A stretch of 64,000 nt of DNA from NCBI GenBank assembly GCA_964564035.1, contig CAZLZN010000001.1:1-64000 (forward strand), in the 5' to 3' direction. The notes beneath the pieces were generated by a model. It was not told the origin of the DNA, made no database searches, and worked only from the letters and a program-made list of their open reading frames with translations. The position numbers were made by a program, and so were the translations under genes. The number at the start of each line of letters is the position of its first letter. Positions within the stretch are counted from its first letter, which is position 1. Shown one piece after another: positions 41,984 through 51,597 of the stretch. The DNA is from JAHIGH01 sp964564035 (GTDB taxonomy: Bacteria > Patescibacteriota > Microgenomatia > Levybacterales > UBA12049).

Positions 41984-43480
41984 ATGAACAAAATAAATTT
42001 AAAATCAATAAAAACCGAATTATTATTTTTGGCAGGCATTATAATTGTTTTCATTTTATTACGCATCCCTTCCTTAATTGAGCCGCTCTGGTACGGCGAT
42101 GAAGCAATCTACCAAGTCGTTGGCGATGCGCTCAATTCCGGCAGATCAATCTACTCTGAAATCTGGGACAACAAGCCTCCGCTTCTCTATTATATATATG
42201 CCCTAGCAAATAGCGACATGTTTACTGTAAAATTCCTATCGCTGATTTTCGGAACTTTGTCTATCATTCCTTTTTACTTTTTATCAAAAAAATTATTCGC
42301 AAACAAGCTGACATATTTAACTACCGGGATTTATTCATTATTTTTTGCCCTACCGCTTTTAGAAGGCAACATCGCTAATGCTGAAAACTTTATGCTCTTA
42401 CCTGTCATAACTGCCGGATTCTTGATTTACACAACTGCTGTGACAAAAAAAACAAAAATAATAAATCTAAAATATTTTACAGCCGGACTTTTACTTGGCA
42501 TAAGCTTCTTATTCAAAATAGTTGCAGTGTTTGATTTGATCGCATTTTTGTTTTTCCTGATATTTTTTATATATAAAAATCAAATCCTGAATAAAAATAT
42601 ATATCCAAAACTCAAAAAAATAATAAAATATACATTAATAATTAAATCCGGTTTTCTTTTACCTGTATTACTGGTGTCTGTTTTTTATATCATCAGCGGC
42701 AACTTTACAGCGTTTATCCAATCGGCATTTTTTGAAAATGTTGGTTACGTAGAGTACGCTAACGAATTGATAATCCCTCAAGGATTACTGATCTTGAAAT
42801 TTTTAATCCTCATCATATCGCTGATTGTAATAATGCGCTTCAGTAAATCAATGTCTTCGCCCGTTTTATTTATATTCCTCTGGTTTATTTTTGCTCTCTG
42901 GAATTCTCTCTTCTCCGGACGAATATGGACTCATTATTTATTAACAGTCTTGCCTGCTTTTGCGCTCATTAACGGACTGCTTTTCAACAAGTCCAAACCG
43001 ATCAGATTAGTTTCCCTTCTCGCTATTGCTGTTCTGATTTACTTTTCAAATACTCATTTTAAACTATCAGATAAAAGCATCATTGGCACTGCACAATATT
43101 ACACAAACTTTATAAACTATACAGCAGGAGCATCATCTCTTGATGAATACAGAATGTCTTTCGACTCCGATGTGCCCCGGGATTACGCTGTTGCGAAATA
43201 CCTGAAATCAAATACTGCCAAAACTGACAATATTTTTATCTGGGGCAACAACCCCCAAATATATCATCTCACAAACAAACTTCCGCCGGGCAGATATACT
43301 GTGGCATATCACATTATTCAAAATCCCGGTGCGATAAATGAAACAAAAAAAGTCTTGCAAAAATCGCGCCCGAAATATATCGTCCTACTCGATTCCGATC
43401 CGGAATATCCTTTTTCTTTAAATAATTACAGATATGTATATAATATAAAGGGAGCGCGTATTTATGAAAAATCTGATTAA
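41984..43480 (+). CDS. GT39/ArnT-like polytopic glycosyltransferase
   Basis: A 498-aa GT-C membrane enzyme with about 10 TM helices. The first extracytoplasmic loop has EPLWYGDEAIYQVVGDALNSGRSIYSEIWDNKPPLLYY. Its D-E pair is the metal/catalytic site of dolichyl-phosphate-mannose-type transferases. A C-terminal soluble domain (about 390-498) follows. The ATG at 41984 was chosen because the membrane helix then starts near residue 12 and TTGCTT-N18-TATAAT lies upstream; an in-frame ATG at 41909 overlaps the his promoter. First gene of the envelope-glycan cluster. Confidence 0.75.
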   Translation: MNKINLKSIKTELLFLAGIIIVFILLRIPSLIEPLWYGDEAIYQVVGDALNSGRSIYSEIWDNKPPLLYYIYALANSDMFTVKFLSLIFGTLSIIPFYFLSKKLFANKLTYLTTGIYSLFFALPLLEGNIANAENFMLLPVITAGFLIYTTAVTKKTKIINLKYFTAGLLLGISFLFKIVAVFDLIAFLFFLIFFIYKNQILNKNIYPKLKKIIKYTLIIKSGFLLPVLLVSVFYIISGNFTAFIQSAFFENVGYVEYANELIIPQGLLILKFLILIISLIVIMRFSKSMSSPVLFIFLWFIFALWNSLFSGRIWTHYLLTVLPAFALINGLLFNKSKPIRLVSLLAIAVLIYFSNTHFKLSDKSIIGTAQYYTNFINYTAGASSLDEYRMSFDSDVPRDYAVAKYLKSNTAKTDNIFIWGNNPQIYHLTNKLPPGRYTVAYHIIQNPGAINETKKVLQKSRPKYIVLLDSDPEYPFSLNNYRYVYNIKGARIYEKSD

Positions 43481-43817
43481 CAAAATAAAATTAGACAAAA
43501 TTATCAAACTGGGAACATATCTTTCACTGAGTTTAATTTTTTTGCACTTGATAATAATTGCGGGTTTTTACGTGATCCTCCCGCCATATATACCCTTATA
43601 CAACCAGATGTCCTGGGGCAATGATCAGATTGCGTCCAAAATGGAGATCTTTATACCTATTTTTATTACATCTGTTTTTTTTATAATGAATTTATTTATC
43701 GGATTAAAAATTTATGAAAAAATGCCGCTCCTTTCAAGAATACTTAGCATAACAGCATTGCTTCTGTGCATACTTTCAATTATATTTATAATACGGATAA
43801 TTAGTCTCGCGCTATAA
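43464..43817 (+). CDS. Small three-TM membrane protein (DUF1648-like)
   Basis: A 117-aa protein with TM helices at about 18-38, 62-82 and 93-115 and the loop IPLYNQMSWGNDQIASKMEIFI. This loop resembles the 'IP.H.n..G..d...sK' region of DUF1648 proteins. It overlaps the upstream glycosyltransferase by 17 nt and has GGGAGCG as a ribosome site. Function unknown. Confidence 0.6.
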   Translation: MKNLINKIKLDKIIKLGTYLSLSLIFLHLIIIAGFYVILPPYIPLYNQMSWGNDQIASKMEIFIPIFITSVFFIMNLFIGLKIYEKMPLLSRILSITALLLCILSIIFIIRIISLAL

Positions 43818-43818
43818 T

Positions 43819-44913
43819 ATGTCATTCTTACCCTCTTTAGTTTATATCCCGTTTATTGCGGCTTTTTTAGCAACAGTTATACTCACGCCTCTGTGTATCC
43901 GTCTTATTAAAAAAGCAGGACTTATTGACCACCCGAAGCTTCACATTCATCCGGCAATAATCCACAAAAAACCAACGCCGCGGGGAGGCAGTATTTCGAT
44001 ATTTCTTGGTGCCGCGATTGCCGGACTCCTTGTTCTCCCTATTAACAATATCACACTAAGTATTTATTTAGCGGCATTTATAGCGTTGGTAGTCGGCATT
44101 GTCGATGACTGGTTAAATGCCAAATCCAAAGACGTCCCCCCGTCGCTTAGATTTTTAGCCAACATTCTCACCGCTGTAATAGTTGTCGCGAGCGGTGTCA
44201 GTATAAAATTTATTACAAACCCCTTCGGTGGAATTTTGTATCTCGATATTATCAAAATACCGTTATTCATCCTCCCGTATAGTATTTTATTATCAGATCT
44301 TGTTTCGATCTTATGGCTTGTTTGGGTAATGAATATGCTTAACTGGAGCAAAGGGATCGATGGTCAAATGCCGGGCATCGTTGCAATCTCCGCGATCATA
44401 ATCGGAATTTTAAGTCTTAGGTTTATTCCGTCCGGAGATTTAGCATATATCGATGTCAAGCTTTCATTCATAATCGCGGGGGCATCATTAGCATTTTTAA
44501 TATATAATTTTTATCCCGCAAAAATATTTCCGGGTTATGGCGCTACTTCTCTTTATCTTCTGCTGGGTGTTGTTTCAATTTTATCGGGCGCTAAACTGGC
44601 AACTGCAATTTTAGTAATGGGCATCCCGACTGTTGATGCATTATTTACAATCGGCAGAAGAATTTATCAAAGACACCACCCCTTCAAAGGCGACAAAAAA
44701 CATCTTCACCATATTCTTTTACAATTCGGTTTTTCTCAAAGACAAATTGCATTGTTTTATTGGATAATCTCTGTTATATTAGGTATAGTTTCTTTGACAT
44801 TACAAAGCGCAAATAAACTATTTGCAATTATAATGTTAATAGTCATTACAATAGGTGCGTTATTTTATTTGCATCTCATTGCAAAAAATGAAACAGAGAA
44901 AACTCATTCGTGA
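43819..44913 (+). CDS. Polyprenyl-phosphate sugar-1-phosphate transferase (WecA/TagO/MraY family)
   Basis: A 364-aa enzyme with about 10 TM helices that would start lipid-linked glycan synthesis. Motifs are HKKPTPRGGSIS, the Asp pair in VGIVDDWLNAKSKDVPPSLRF, and NMLNWSKGIDGQMPG (usual N-x-x-N-x-x-D-G-x-D-G, here with Lys in place of the first Asp). PFKGDKKHLHHILLQFGFS is the histidine motif. Probably a UDP-GlcNAc-type transferase; donor not certain. It overlaps the next gene by 26 nt. Confidence 0.82.
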   Translation: MSFLPSLVYIPFIAAFLATVILTPLCIRLIKKAGLIDHPKLHIHPAIIHKKPTPRGGSISIFLGAAIAGLLVLPINNITLSIYLAAFIALVVGIVDDWLNAKSKDVPPSLRFLANILTAVIVVASGVSIKFITNPFGGILYLDIIKIPLFILPYSILLSDLVSILWLVWVMNMLNWSKGIDGQMPGIVAISAIIIGILSLRFIPSGDLAYIDVKLSFIIAGASLAFLIYNFYPAKIFPGYGATSLYLLLGVVSILSGAKLATAILVMGIPTVDALFTIGRRIYQRHHPFKGDKKHLHHILLQFGFSQRQIALFYWIISVILGIVSLTLQSANKLFAIIMLIVITIGALFYLHLIAKNETEKTHS

Positions 44914-45826
44914 TTATCTAAGACTTCTTCGTCCGCGGCAGTGGACAAAAAACCTGGCTGTTTATGCGGCTATCCTTTTCACCGGTCAACTTTTCTATTA
45001 TCCTCTTTTCGAAAAAGTTTCCTACGGCTTTCTGATTTTTTGCGCGATTTCTTCGGCAATCTATATAATTAACGATATTTTTGACATCCAAAAAGATAAA
45101 CTTCATCCGTTTAAAAAATACCGCCCCCTGGCACATGGGGATATCTCCAAAAAATCCGCGATTATATTAGCAGTTACCCTCGCATCAATTTCGCTTATAG
45201 GCAGCTACCTTATCGCTCCGCCTTTTTTCCTGATTACCCTGAGTTATTTAATTCTGCAATTATCATATACAACTGTATTCAAGCATCTCATGATCCTGGA
45301 CATTTTGGCACTCGCCGGAGGATACATACTCAGAGTATATGCCGGTGAAGTAGTAAGCGGCGCTCATATTTCTGCCTGGCTACTATTAACAACAATTTCA
45401 CTCTCGCTATTCTTGGTTATAGGAAAAAGAAAATCCGAACTAACCCTTCTGCGATCTCATGTTGGCGCTCAAGTAGCCGCGACCCGAAAAACACTCTCTC
45501 ATTATTCCGAAGACCTGCTAAGCGTATACGCGTCAATATTTGCTACATCAACGTTCATATCGTATGCGCTTTTTACATTTCTGGAAACCCCTCAGGGACC
45601 CCCGCTCGCGGGATTCCTGTTCCCGCACGCTTTCAGTATATTCATCCAAAAAAAATGGCTAATGCTGACAATCATTCCGGTCGTATATGGCCTAATGCGG
45701 TATTTACAAGATATTTACGAAAAACATGAAGGAGAAAGTCCTGAAAGAGTAATCTTCTCTGATAAACAGCTTTTATCAGCGCTTATAATCTGGGCAGTAT
45801 TAGTGATAGTTATAATCTACTCCTGA
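44888..45826 (+). CDS. UbiA-family prenyltransferase, decaprenyl-phosphate phosphoribosyltransferase-like
   Basis: A 312-aa UbiA-fold enzyme with about 8 TM helices. LRPRQWTKNLAVYAAILFTGQL at the N-terminus and NDIFDIQKDKLHPFKKYRPLAHGDIS (first Asp-rich motif) match phosphoribose-transferring members (DPPR synthase type) rather than quinone prenyltransferases. The second motif region is YRVYAGEV-like (GYILRVYAGEVVSG). It would make a polyprenyl-phosphoryl pentose donor. Start ATG at 44888, 26 nt inside the previous gene. Confidence 0.78.
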   Translation: MKQRKLIRDYLRLLRPRQWTKNLAVYAAILFTGQLFYYPLFEKVSYGFLIFCAISSAIYIINDIFDIQKDKLHPFKKYRPLAHGDISKKSAIILAVTLASISLIGSYLIAPPFFLITLSYLILQLSYTTVFKHLMILDILALAGGYILRVYAGEVVSGAHISAWLLLTTISLSLFLVIGKRKSELTLLRSHVGAQVAATRKTLSHYSEDLLSVYASIFATSTFISYALFTFLETPQGPPLAGFLFPHAFSIFIQKKWLMLTIIPVVYGLMRYLQDIYEKHEGESPERVIFSDKQLLSALIIWAVLVIVIIYS

Positions 45827-45873
45827 TTCCTATTGCCTTTAGATATATATTAATAGTACAATATCTTTAGTGT

Positions 45874-46911
45874 ATGAAAAAGATCCTTATAACAGGCGGA
45901 ACAGGTTTTCTAGGCGTACATCTTGCAAGAAAATTTTTAAAAGACAAGCACAAAGTCACCCTTTTTGATATGGCTGATCTGGACGCGCGTGATCTTTTTG
46001 GCAAAGTAACAGTCATAAAAGGAGATATTCGAAATAAATCAGCAGTCGACAAAGCCCTGAAGGGACAGGAGTATGTCGTGCACGCCGCCGCCGCTCTCCC
46101 TATCCAATTGACCCAAAAAAGTATCTACAGCGTAAATATTGACGGCACGCGCAATGTACTACAATCATGTCTGAAACACAAAATTAAAAAAGTAGTATTT
46201 ATATCATCAACCGCCGTTTACGGTATTCCCAGAGACTTACCCGAAAAAGAAACCAGCCCGATTGACCCGATCGGTTATTACGGGGAATCAAAAATAGCCG
46301 GTGAAAATCTATGCAGAGAATTCGGTAAAAAAGGACTCAAAATAAATATAATTCGTCCGAAAACTTTCTTGGGAATTGAAAGACTGGGCGTATTTGAATT
46401 ATGGTTTGAGGCAATTTATTCGGGCAAAAGAGTATATGTCTTGGGCAATGGCAATAACTTATATCAGCTCCTTGCAGTCACCGATGTCGTGAGCGCGATA
46501 GAAAAAGCACTATTCAGCAGGATTAGCGGCGAAACCTTCAATATAGGAGCAAAAGAATTCGGTTCATGGCGGGAAGACTTGGGCTATGTCATTTCTAAAA
46601 CAGGTTCAAAATCACGTATCACCGGCTTGCCTACAATTCCTTCCCAACTAGCTTTGTCTGTACTTGAAAAACTAAATCTGTCCCCGATAGCCGCGTGGCA
46701 TTACAAAACAATGCCCGTTGATTCTTATGTTTCTATCGAAAAAGCCGAAAAACTCCTCGATTGGCATCCCAAAAAATCAAACAAAGAGCTTTTCCTGGAA
46801 AGTTATTTATGGTATAAAAAAAACAGGGACAAAGTTATAAACCGCGTCGGCAACACACACCGGGTCGGTTGGAACTTCAAAATACTTAACCTGATTTCAA
46901 AATTAGGTTAA
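45874..46911 (+). CDS. NAD-dependent sugar epimerase/dehydratase
   Basis: A 345-aa extended SDR protein. The Rossmann motif is TGGTGFLGVHLA (residues 6-17), followed by AAAALP, FISSTAVYG, the catalytic YGESK (Y-x-x-x-K) and RPKTFLG. A C-terminal substrate domain is present. Placement after the UbiA-like gene suggests work on a nucleotide or lipid-linked sugar; the exact reaction is unknown. Confidence 0.82.
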   Translation: MKKILITGGTGFLGVHLARKFLKDKHKVTLFDMADLDARDLFGKVTVIKGDIRNKSAVDKALKGQEYVVHAAAALPIQLTQKSIYSVNIDGTRNVLQSCLKHKIKKVVFISSTAVYGIPRDLPEKETSPIDPIGYYGESKIAGENLCREFGKKGLKINIIRPKTFLGIERLGVFELWFEAIYSGKRVYVLGNGNNLYQLLAVTDVVSAIEKALFSRISGETFNIGAKEFGSWREDLGYVISKTGSKSRITGLPTIPSQLALSVLEKLNLSPIAAWHYKTMPVDSYVSIEKAEKLLDWHPKKSNKELFLESYLWYKKNRDKVINRVGNTHRVGWNFKILNLISKLG

Positions 46912-46939
46912 TTTGGACCATTAATTTTTTTATTTACCT

Positions 46940-47488
46940 ATGAACATCGGCTTCGATTTGGATAAAATATTTATTGATACACCTCCGCTTATACCCAAAA
47001 AAATAATTGAAAAACTATACAAAAAAAAAGATAATGGAATACTCTTATACAGAATACCAAGCAAAACAGAACAACTTTTTAGAATGCTGACTCACTGGGA
47101 TATACTTCGCCAACCCTTGAAAGAAAACTTGGAATTTCTTCACAGTCTCCCAAAAGACAACAACAGATTTTACCTCATATCAAGCCGCTTCAAATTTCTC
47201 GAAAAAAAAACGCAAAACTTAATTAAAAAATACCGTTTCGAAAAAATATTCAGCGGTATGTATTTTAATTTCAAAAACGATCAGCCGCATCTTTTTAAAA
47301 ACAAAATAATATCCGATCTCAAACTTGACCTGTACATTGACGACGACTTGTCTCTACTCGAATTTGTAGCAAAACACAATCCCAAAACCAAATTTTTCTG
47401 GCTCGACACAAATAAAGATAGAACAATTAAGGCGCAGAACATTAAAAACATCAAAAACTTAACCGAAATTATTCATTTAATCAAATAA
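46940..47488 (+). CDS. HAD-like hydrolase, possible glycan-cluster phosphatase
   Basis: A 182-aa protein. GFDLDKIFID carries an intact D-x-D (residues 6 and 8), LISSR is a motif II candidate, and YIDDDLSLLEFV resembles motif IV. It is a small HAD member without a large cap, reminiscent of 5'-nucleotidase-type proteins. Position between the epimerase and the YYY gene suggests dephosphorylation of a sugar or lipid intermediate; inferred. Confidence 0.6.
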   Translation: MNIGFDLDKIFIDTPPLIPKKIIEKLYKKKDNGILLYRIPSKTEQLFRMLTHWDILRQPLKENLEFLHSLPKDNNRFYLISSRFKFLEKKTQNLIKKYRFEKIFSGMYFNFKNDQPHLFKNKIISDLKLDLYIDDDLSLLEFVAKHNPKTKFFWLDTNKDRTIKAQNIKNIKNLTEIIHLIK

Positions 47489-47492
47489 TATT

Positions 47493-49694
47493 ATGACGAC
47501 ATATGATATTATCTCAGTATTTCAGTGGTGGCTCGTGATCCTTTTTATCGGTATAATTTATCTCCCTCTTGCCTCAGTGATATTTTCCCGCTTTTTTGAT
47601 AAGGGCTATATATTCTCCAAGCTAATAGGAATAGCACTTGCTACATATACGGTATTTCTGTTCGGTATTCTCAAAATAATACCGTTCGGTCAAAATTCTT
47701 CAATCTTTATAACTCTACTGCTCGCCATAACTATATTCTTTTTATTACCCGCGAAATTCAATATTATTTCTTTCTTCAAAGAAAATTGGAAAATATTCCT
47801 GCTGGAAGAAATTATCTTTTTATCGGCTCTTTTCTTCTGGAGTTATATCCACGGCTTCAATCCCGACATTCATGGACTTGAAAAATACATGGACTACGGC
47901 TTTATAAATTCTATCCTGCGCTCGGATTATTTCCCGCCTCTGGACATGTGGTTTCCCCCTGAGCCTATTAATTATTATTATTTTGGCCACTTGATCACAG
48001 CATTTTTAACCAAAATATCATCCGTCCCGCCGGCTCTGACTTTCAACATCATGCTTTCAACCCTGTTTGCTTTTTGCTTAGCTCAAACTTTTTCAATCGG
48101 AGCAAACCTGTTTTATTTCTCACGCGAAAAAATCGACAGCAAAAAATTAAAAATTAAACTTTTTATCGCGGGTATGCTGACCGCTATGTTGACAACACTG
48201 GGAGGAAATCTGCACATTATTTATGCTTTTTTTGAGCCTTACAAAGTAGATGACCCGAAACCGGTCTGGGAGCTTGCTTTTAATCCTTTAAATTTTCCCA
48301 ACTCCTATTGGTATCCAAACGCCACGCGCTATATCTACAATACTATTCATGAATTCCCCGCGTACTCCTGGGTCGTTGCCGACGTTCACGGCCATGTTTT
48401 GGATATTCCGTTTGTCCTGCTGCTCATTGCGCTGCTGCTGAGTATTTTCATAAAATCCGATCAAACAGACAACAAAAATAATACTACTACAAAATTCGGA
48501 CTTTTATTACAAAACGCCAGAATAAAACAATTCACGAAGCTCTTTCTCCTTCATCCATTTTGGATTGTACTCTTAGGATTTATATTGGCTATCATGTATA
48601 TGACTAATGCCTGGGATGGAGCGATATATCTGCTTTTAACGGCGCTGGTTATTTTGTATCTAATTTATGAGAAACAGAAAAAATTATCCATACCGGTTTT
48701 CCTGATACGCGCGGTTGTACCGGTCATACTTATCGCGTCATCTTTCCTGCTTTTTACACTTCCTTATAATTTATTTTTCAAACCCTTTGCGTCCGGTATT
48801 GGGATTTTATGCAGTCCTGAATTCCTGACGAAAATCGGTAAATTTGGTCCATTTTTATTCGAAAAAGATCATTGTCAGCATTCTTATCTCTGGGAGCTGT
48901 TGATGCTTTATGGATTCTTTTATTTTTTTGTAATACTATTTATAATCTACCTGAATTTTACCAAAAAAATCCGCCGGATAGATTCTTTCGTACTAATACT
49001 CATTGCGCTTTCGACCCTGCTCATTATTTTACCCGAATTTATTTATGTCAAAGATATATATCCGGGGCACTACCGCGCGAATACCATGTTCAAACTCGTC
49101 TTCCAAGCCTTCATCATGCTCTCAATATCAAGCGTTTATATTATTTCGGTACTTTCTCAAACGAAATATAAAATTCCTTTCTTATTCTCCTCGATCATTC
49201 TGATCGCGCTTGTTATGACTTATCCGTATCTCGCTATTCCTTCATATTACGGAGATTTCAAAAATTATAAAGGTCTAAATGGCACTACCTATCTGAATAA
49301 TTTGTATCCGGACGACTACGCCGCGATACTATGGCTCAACGCGTACATTGATGGCCAGCCTGTTATTCTGGAAGCGCAAGGCGATTCATATACCGACTAT
49401 GCCAGAGTTTCCGCGAACACCGGACTGCCGACAGTACTCGGATGGACCGTTCACGAATGGCTATGGCGCGGAGATTATAGCGTGCCTGCTCCGAGAATTA
49501 CCGACGTAGCAACGCTTTATGAAACACAAGATCTCAAAAAAACACAAGAGCTTCTCGAAAAATATAAGGTCGAATATGTTTTTATCGGTAATTTGGAAAA
49601 AGAAAAATATCCGAATCTTTTTGAAGACAAATTCAGCTCGCTTGGCAAAATAGTATATCAGCGAAATAATACCAAGATCTACAAAGTTTTATAA
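47493..49694 (+). CDS. YYY-domain (DUF2298) polytopic membrane protein
   Basis: A 733-aa protein with about 15 TM helices. The diagnostic extracytoplasmic segment FPPLDMWFPPEPINYYYFGHLITA contains the YYY motif of DUF2298 proteins, presumed GT-C-like glycosyltransferases. DIYPGHYRANTMFKLVFQAF and QGDSYTDYARVSANTGLPTVLGWTVHEW are further family segments. Its stop overlaps the convergent LCP gene by 6 nt. Confidence 0.85.
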   Translation: MTTYDIISVFQWWLVILFIGIIYLPLASVIFSRFFDKGYIFSKLIGIALATYTVFLFGILKIIPFGQNSSIFITLLLAITIFFLLPAKFNIISFFKENWKIFLLEEIIFLSALFFWSYIHGFNPDIHGLEKYMDYGFINSILRSDYFPPLDMWFPPEPINYYYFGHLITAFLTKISSVPPALTFNIMLSTLFAFCLAQTFSIGANLFYFSREKIDSKKLKIKLFIAGMLTAMLTTLGGNLHIIYAFFEPYKVDDPKPVWELAFNPLNFPNSYWYPNATRYIYNTIHEFPAYSWVVADVHGHVLDIPFVLLLIALLLSIFIKSDQTDNKNNTTTKFGLLLQNARIKQFTKLFLLHPFWIVLLGFILAIMYMTNAWDGAIYLLLTALVILYLIYEKQKKLSIPVFLIRAVVPVILIASSFLLFTLPYNLFFKPFASGIGILCSPEFLTKIGKFGPFLFEKDHCQHSYLWELLMLYGFFYFFVILFIIYLNFTKKIRRIDSFVLILIALSTLLIILPEFIYVKDIYPGHYRANTMFKLVFQAFIMLSISSVYIISVLSQTKYKIPFLFSSIILIALVMTYPYLAIPSYYGDFKNYKGLNGTTYLNNLYPDDYAAILWLNAYIDGQPVILEAQGDSYTDYARVSANTGLPTVLGWTVHEWLWRGDYSVPAPRITDVATLYETQDLKKTQELLEKYKVEYVFIGNLEKEKYPNLFEDKFSSLGKIVYQRNNTKIYKVL

Positions 49695-50834
49695 ACTGGG
49701 CTTTGGGGTTACAGTCGGAGCTGTTGAACAATTTCCCCGCTCTATCTCACACTTCACATACTCCCGAATATCCGAATAATCTCCGTTTCCCGCTTTCGGG
49801 ATAAGTATCCACTGATTTCTGTACTCGGCGCCGGTCGGAGGATTGATGAGTAACCCTTCACGTTCGGAAGCATAGTCGCCTGTATCTATAATGGCACTGC
49901 GTATTTCCGACTTCTGGAATTTCTGAGCAAGTCTGACAAAATCATCATATTCTTCCTCCTTGATATCGGTAGCGATACTGTCCTTGATTACGTCAATTAT
50001 ATCCATGACATTAACCGGATTAAGCAGTAGATTTAATGAAAAAACCTTATCTTTTATAGCCGAAATTACCCGCTCTTGCCTTTTTGACCTCGCGAAATCC
50101 GACCCCTCGGGTCCGAGCGCATGCCTTGACCTCACATACTTCAGCGCTGTTTCCCCATCCATTTGCACAATGCCCTGATCAAAATGCAGATGCTCATACC
50201 GGCACGGAAATGATTCCGATTCTGTAGCGCTCCCGGTCGCGATCTGCGCGGAAAGAGACGCGATTATCGTCTCGTCAAAACCGCAGGATTCATCTTCTTT
50301 TCCGGTAATAGGATATGCATAATCATCAAAAGATCTTTCAACATTTACATCCAGACCCCCCATTTTATCAATTGCCTTAACAAACCCATCAAAATCAATT
50401 TTAACCGCGTAATCAATATCTTGTCCCAAAATTCTGGAAACCATTGCCTTGGCAAGCACTAACCCGCCGCCCTTATCTTTCTCTTCGCCATAAACATATG
50501 CTGTATTAATTTTCGCGGAAATCTCAGGCACCCACATATCACGCGGCAGAGAAACAAGAACAGCCTCCTGTTTTTTGGGGTCAATTGTCGCAAATATTAT
50601 TGTATCTGTCAGATCAGGCCCTTCATGTACGCCTCCCCCCACACCCAAGAGCAATACATTGATTCTCTTTTCCTCAGCCTGCTTCAGTTCGATCTTATCA
50701 TTTGTAACCACTTGGACACCGATAGTCAGATATTTCCACAACCTGACTCCCGCAACGGCTCCGATTATAATTATAAATATTACGAGTACCAGTAGTACTT
50801 TTTTCAAACTCTTGCTCTCTTTTTGGGTAGGCAT
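49689..50834 (-). CDS. LytR-CpsA-Psr (LCP) family glycopolymer transferase
   Basis: A 381-aa single-pass membrane protein (TM about 11-31). The LCP domain starts INVLLLGVGGGVHEGPDLTDTIIFATIDPKKQEAVLVSLPRDMWVPE and includes arginine/aspartate pyrophosphate contacts (RSFDDYAYP, YVRSRHALGPEGSDFARSKRQERV). LCP enzymes attach lipid-linked glycans to peptidoglycan or proteins. It follows tpiA by 4 nt on the minus strand and converges with the glycan cluster that may supply its substrate. Confidence 0.9.
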   Translation of the reverse strand: MPTQKESKSLKKVLLVLVIFIIIIGAVAGVRLWKYLTIGVQVVTNDKIELKQAEEKRINVLLLGVGGGVHEGPDLTDTIIFATIDPKKQEAVLVSLPRDMWVPEISAKINTAYVYGEEKDKGGGLVLAKAMVSRILGQDIDYAVKIDFDGFVKAIDKMGGLDVNVERSFDDYAYPITGKEDESCGFDETIIASLSAQIATGSATESESFPCRYEHLHFDQGIVQMDGETALKYVRSRHALGPEGSDFARSKRQERVISAIKDKVFSLNLLLNPVNVMDIIDVIKDSIATDIKEEEYDDFVRLAQKFQKSEIRSAIIDTGDYASEREGLLINPPTGAEYRNQWILIPKAGNGDYSDIREYVKCEIERGNCSTAPTVTPKPSL

Positions 50835-50838
50835 AAAA

Positions 50839-51555
50839 TTAAAATGAAGCTTCTTTTACTAGTGCTGCAAACTTGACCGGATCCAAACTGGCACCTCCGA
50901 CCAAAACGCCGCTGATCGTATCTTTTTGAATATAACTCTGAATTATCTCCGAATTAACACTGCCGCCATAAACTACATCTTCAATAGCTGCATGTTTACT
51001 CTTTACTAATCCGGCTACTCTATGCGCGTTATCCGGCGTATCCGGATTACCTGTTCCGATAGCGCTCGGCGGCTCATATGCAACCAGTTTTACGCCATTT
51101 GGTATTTGCGTATTTTCGTCCTGAATACAGTATATCGGAGTCAGACCGTTCTTAAGTGCTTGCTCTGTTTTCTTGAAAATCAGATCATCACTTTCCCCCA
51201 AATTCCGCCGCCTTTCAGAATGTCCGATTATTACATAATCTCCGAACTCTTTAATTTGTCGGGCATTTATCTCGCCGGTATAAGCACCCGCTTCAAATGG
51301 AGAAATATCCTGCGCGCCAATCTTAAACGGAAGCTTTTTATCTTCGATCAATTTTTTAAGCGTGGAAAAGAGAGTAAACGGCGGACAAATTATAACTTCT
51401 TTTTCACTAACCTCGTCCGATTGCCCGATCTTATCTTTTAGGAGAAGCGCGTTGTTGATAAAGACCTCAATATTTGATTCCTCATCAAACCATCTGTTGG
51501 TTTCCTCAACTGTCATGTTTGATTTCCAGTTTGCGATGATAAACACCTTCTTCAT
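50839..51555 (-). CDS. tpiA: Triosephosphate isomerase
   Basis: A 238-aa TIM barrel interconverting DHAP and GAP. Active-site segments are IIANWKSN (Asn-Lys), VIIGHSERR (catalytic histidine), AYEPPSAIGTG (catalytic glutamate; the usual VW is PS) and VVYGGSVNSEII. Length is slightly short but complete. It is divergent from pcrA. Confidence 0.95.
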   Translation of the reverse strand: MKKVFIIANWKSNMTVEETNRWFDEESNIEVFINNALLLKDKIGQSDEVSEKEVIICPPFTLFSTLKKLIEDKKLPFKIGAQDISPFEAGAYTGEINARQIKEFGDYVIIGHSERRRNLGESDDLIFKKTEQALKNGLTPIYCIQDENTQIPNGVKLVAYEPPSAIGTGNPDTPDNAHRVAGLVKSKHAAIEDVVYGGSVNSEIIQSYIQKDTISGVLVGGASLDPVKFAALVKEASF

Positions 51556-51597
51556 GTGGTAAAATTTTATGTACTCTCTGTTCCATTATTATACTCT

